A stretch of DNA of 14,990 bases from Roseiarcus sp049514155 (GTDB taxonomy: Bacteria > Pseudomonadota > Alphaproteobacteria > Rhizobiales > Beijerinckiaceae), in contig NZ_JBEKVH010000099.1 in NCBI RefSeq assembly GCF_049514155.1, positions 1-14,990 of the forward strand. Direction: 5' to 3'. Below are positions 14,158-14,990 of this stretch, one piece after another; within the stretch, counting starts at the first letter, position 1; every line of letters begins with the position of its first letter. The translations under genes and the position numbers were made by a program. Under the pieces are notes generated by a model. The model was not told where the DNA came from. It ran no database searches and saw only the letters and a list, made by a program, of their open reading frames with translations.

Positions 14158-14990
14158 TCATGGTTGGCGCCGCCCGTGGCCGAGCTTGAACGCCGCCTCG
14201 CGGCCAGCCCCGCGCTTGCCGTGGAAGTAGGTCTTGATCCACGGATCTTCGGAGCGCAGCAACTCCGAAATCGTCCCGATCGCAATCACCCGCCCCTGCC
14301 CCAGCACCGCGACGCGGTCGCAGATCGCGTAGAGACTGTCGAGGTCGTGGGTGACCATGAACACGGTAAGGCCGAGCGTGTGCTGCAACGTGGCGATCAG
14401 CTCGTCGAAGTCGCCGGCGCCGATCGGGTCGAGCCCAGAGGTCGGCTCGTCGAGGAACAGCAGATCGGGGTCGAGCGCCAGCGCGCGCGCCAGCGCCGCC
14501 CGCTTGATCATGCCGCCCGACAGCTCGGCCGGATATTTGTTGCCGGCGTCGGGCGGCAGACCGACCAGCGCGATCTTCAGCATCGCCAGCTCGTCGCGTA
14601 GGCGCGGCGACAGGTTGAGATGCTCGCGCATCGGCGCCTCGATGTTCTGCCTGACGGTCAACCCGGAGAACAGCGCACCCTGCTGGAACAGCACGCCCCA
14701 GCGCTGGCCGACGCGGCGACGCTCGGCGGCGGTGAGGCTGTCGAGGTCGTGGCCGTAGACTTCGATCGTCCCGGCCCGCTTGGGCAGCAGGCCGAGCACG
14801 GTGCGGGTGAACACCGACTTGCCCGCGCCCGAGGCGCCGACCAGGCCGAGCACTTCGCCGCGGCGCACGTCGATGTCGAGCCCGTCCATCACCAGATGGT
14901 CGCCGAAACCGACCTTCAGTCCGCGCACGCGGATGACGACCTCGCCAACGCGCGCGCCCTCGTCGAGGTCGGCCGGCGGCGGCGCGGCGG
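14158..14990 (-). CDS. MlaF-like ABC transporter ATPase (5' end outside the window)
   Basis: The ATP-binding subunit of an MCE-linked lipid transporter; 277 complete codons are visible. All core motifs are present: Walker A GASGAGKS, Q-loop FQQGALFSGLTV, signature LSGGM, Walker B LLFLDEPTSGLD, the D-loop within it, and switch His in FMVTHDLDS. The combination of FQQGALF and LSGGMIKRAALARALALDP is typical of the MlaF/Ttg2A group. The frame stays open past the GTG at 14928 to the window edge, reading PPADLDEGARVGEVVIRVRGL, which matches a normal ATPase lead-in, so the true start lies to the right. The C-terminus has a basic extension after the helical GTISELLRSEDPWIKTYFHG segment. The ATPase works on the cytoplasmic face with a MlaE-type permease, expected immediately upstream on this strand. 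The MCE protein and lipoprotein follow downstream in one operon. Confidence 0.96.
   Translation of the reverse strand, partial: AAPPPADLDEGARVGEVVIRVRGLKVGFGDHLVMDGLDIDVRRGEVLGLVGASGAGKSVFTRTVLGLLPKRAGTIEVYGHDLDSLTAAERRRVGQRWGVLFQQGALFSGLTVRQNIEAPMREHLNLSPRLRDELAMLKIALVGLPPDAGNKYPAELSGGMIKRAALARALALDPDLLFLDEPTSGLDPIGAGDFDELIATLQHTLGLTVFMVTHDLDSLYAICDRVAVLGQGRVIAIGTISELLRSEDPWIKTYFHGKRGAGREAAFKLGHGRRQP

Overview
The window is very GC-rich, with tightly packed genes and strong G/C bias at third codon positions. The gene families point to an alphaproteobacterium of the order Hyphomicrobiales (Rhizobiales). The clearest marker is a giant coiled-coil protein of the GPR/RgsE growth-pole-ring type, known from polar-growing members of that order. 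A methylotroph or Beijerinckiaceae-like host is possible, but the family cannot be fixed from this sequence.

Layout, left to right. (1) 1-835 is an accessory-looking stretch with visibly more A/T: a short antitoxin-like ORF overlapping a GNAT acetyltransferase of toxin-antitoxin type. (2) 1028-3516, plus strand: a two-gene operon for a YcjX-family P-loop protein and a YcjF/DUF697 membrane protein, joined by an ATGA overlap. (3) 3530-4417, minus strand, convergent with the previous operon: an MsrQ-like haem membrane protein without its usual MsrP partner. (4) 4527-5890, minus strand: an adrenodoxin-type [2Fe-2S] ferredoxin followed by a thioredoxin-reductase-like ferredoxin-NADP reductase, forming an electron-transfer operon. 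(5) 6057-6473, minus strand: a small histidine phosphotransfer (HPt) protein. It is divergent from (6) 6746-11902, plus strand, the growth-pole-ring candidate of 1718 residues. (7) 11903-12102: a non-coding convergent junction with two mutually inverted palindromes and a three-way-junction element. (8) 12103-14990, minus strand: an MCE lipid-transport operon read as ABC ATPase (5' end outside the window), single-MCE-domain protein with a long repeated helical tail, and auxiliary outer-membrane lipoprotein. The permease is expected just beyond the right edge.

Much of the window concerns the cell envelope. The MCE operon should move lipids between inner and outer membranes, the ring protein should organise the growing pole, and MsrQ, if active, supplies electrons across the inner membrane. 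The HPt gene shares an upstream region with the ring-protein gene, which suggests but does not show a phosphorelay link. Points deserving a second look are the 11-residue repeat grammar inside the ring protein, the three 60-61-residue repeats in the MCE tail, the structured junction at 11942-12078, and the overlapping, possibly decayed toxin-antitoxin pair at the left edge.
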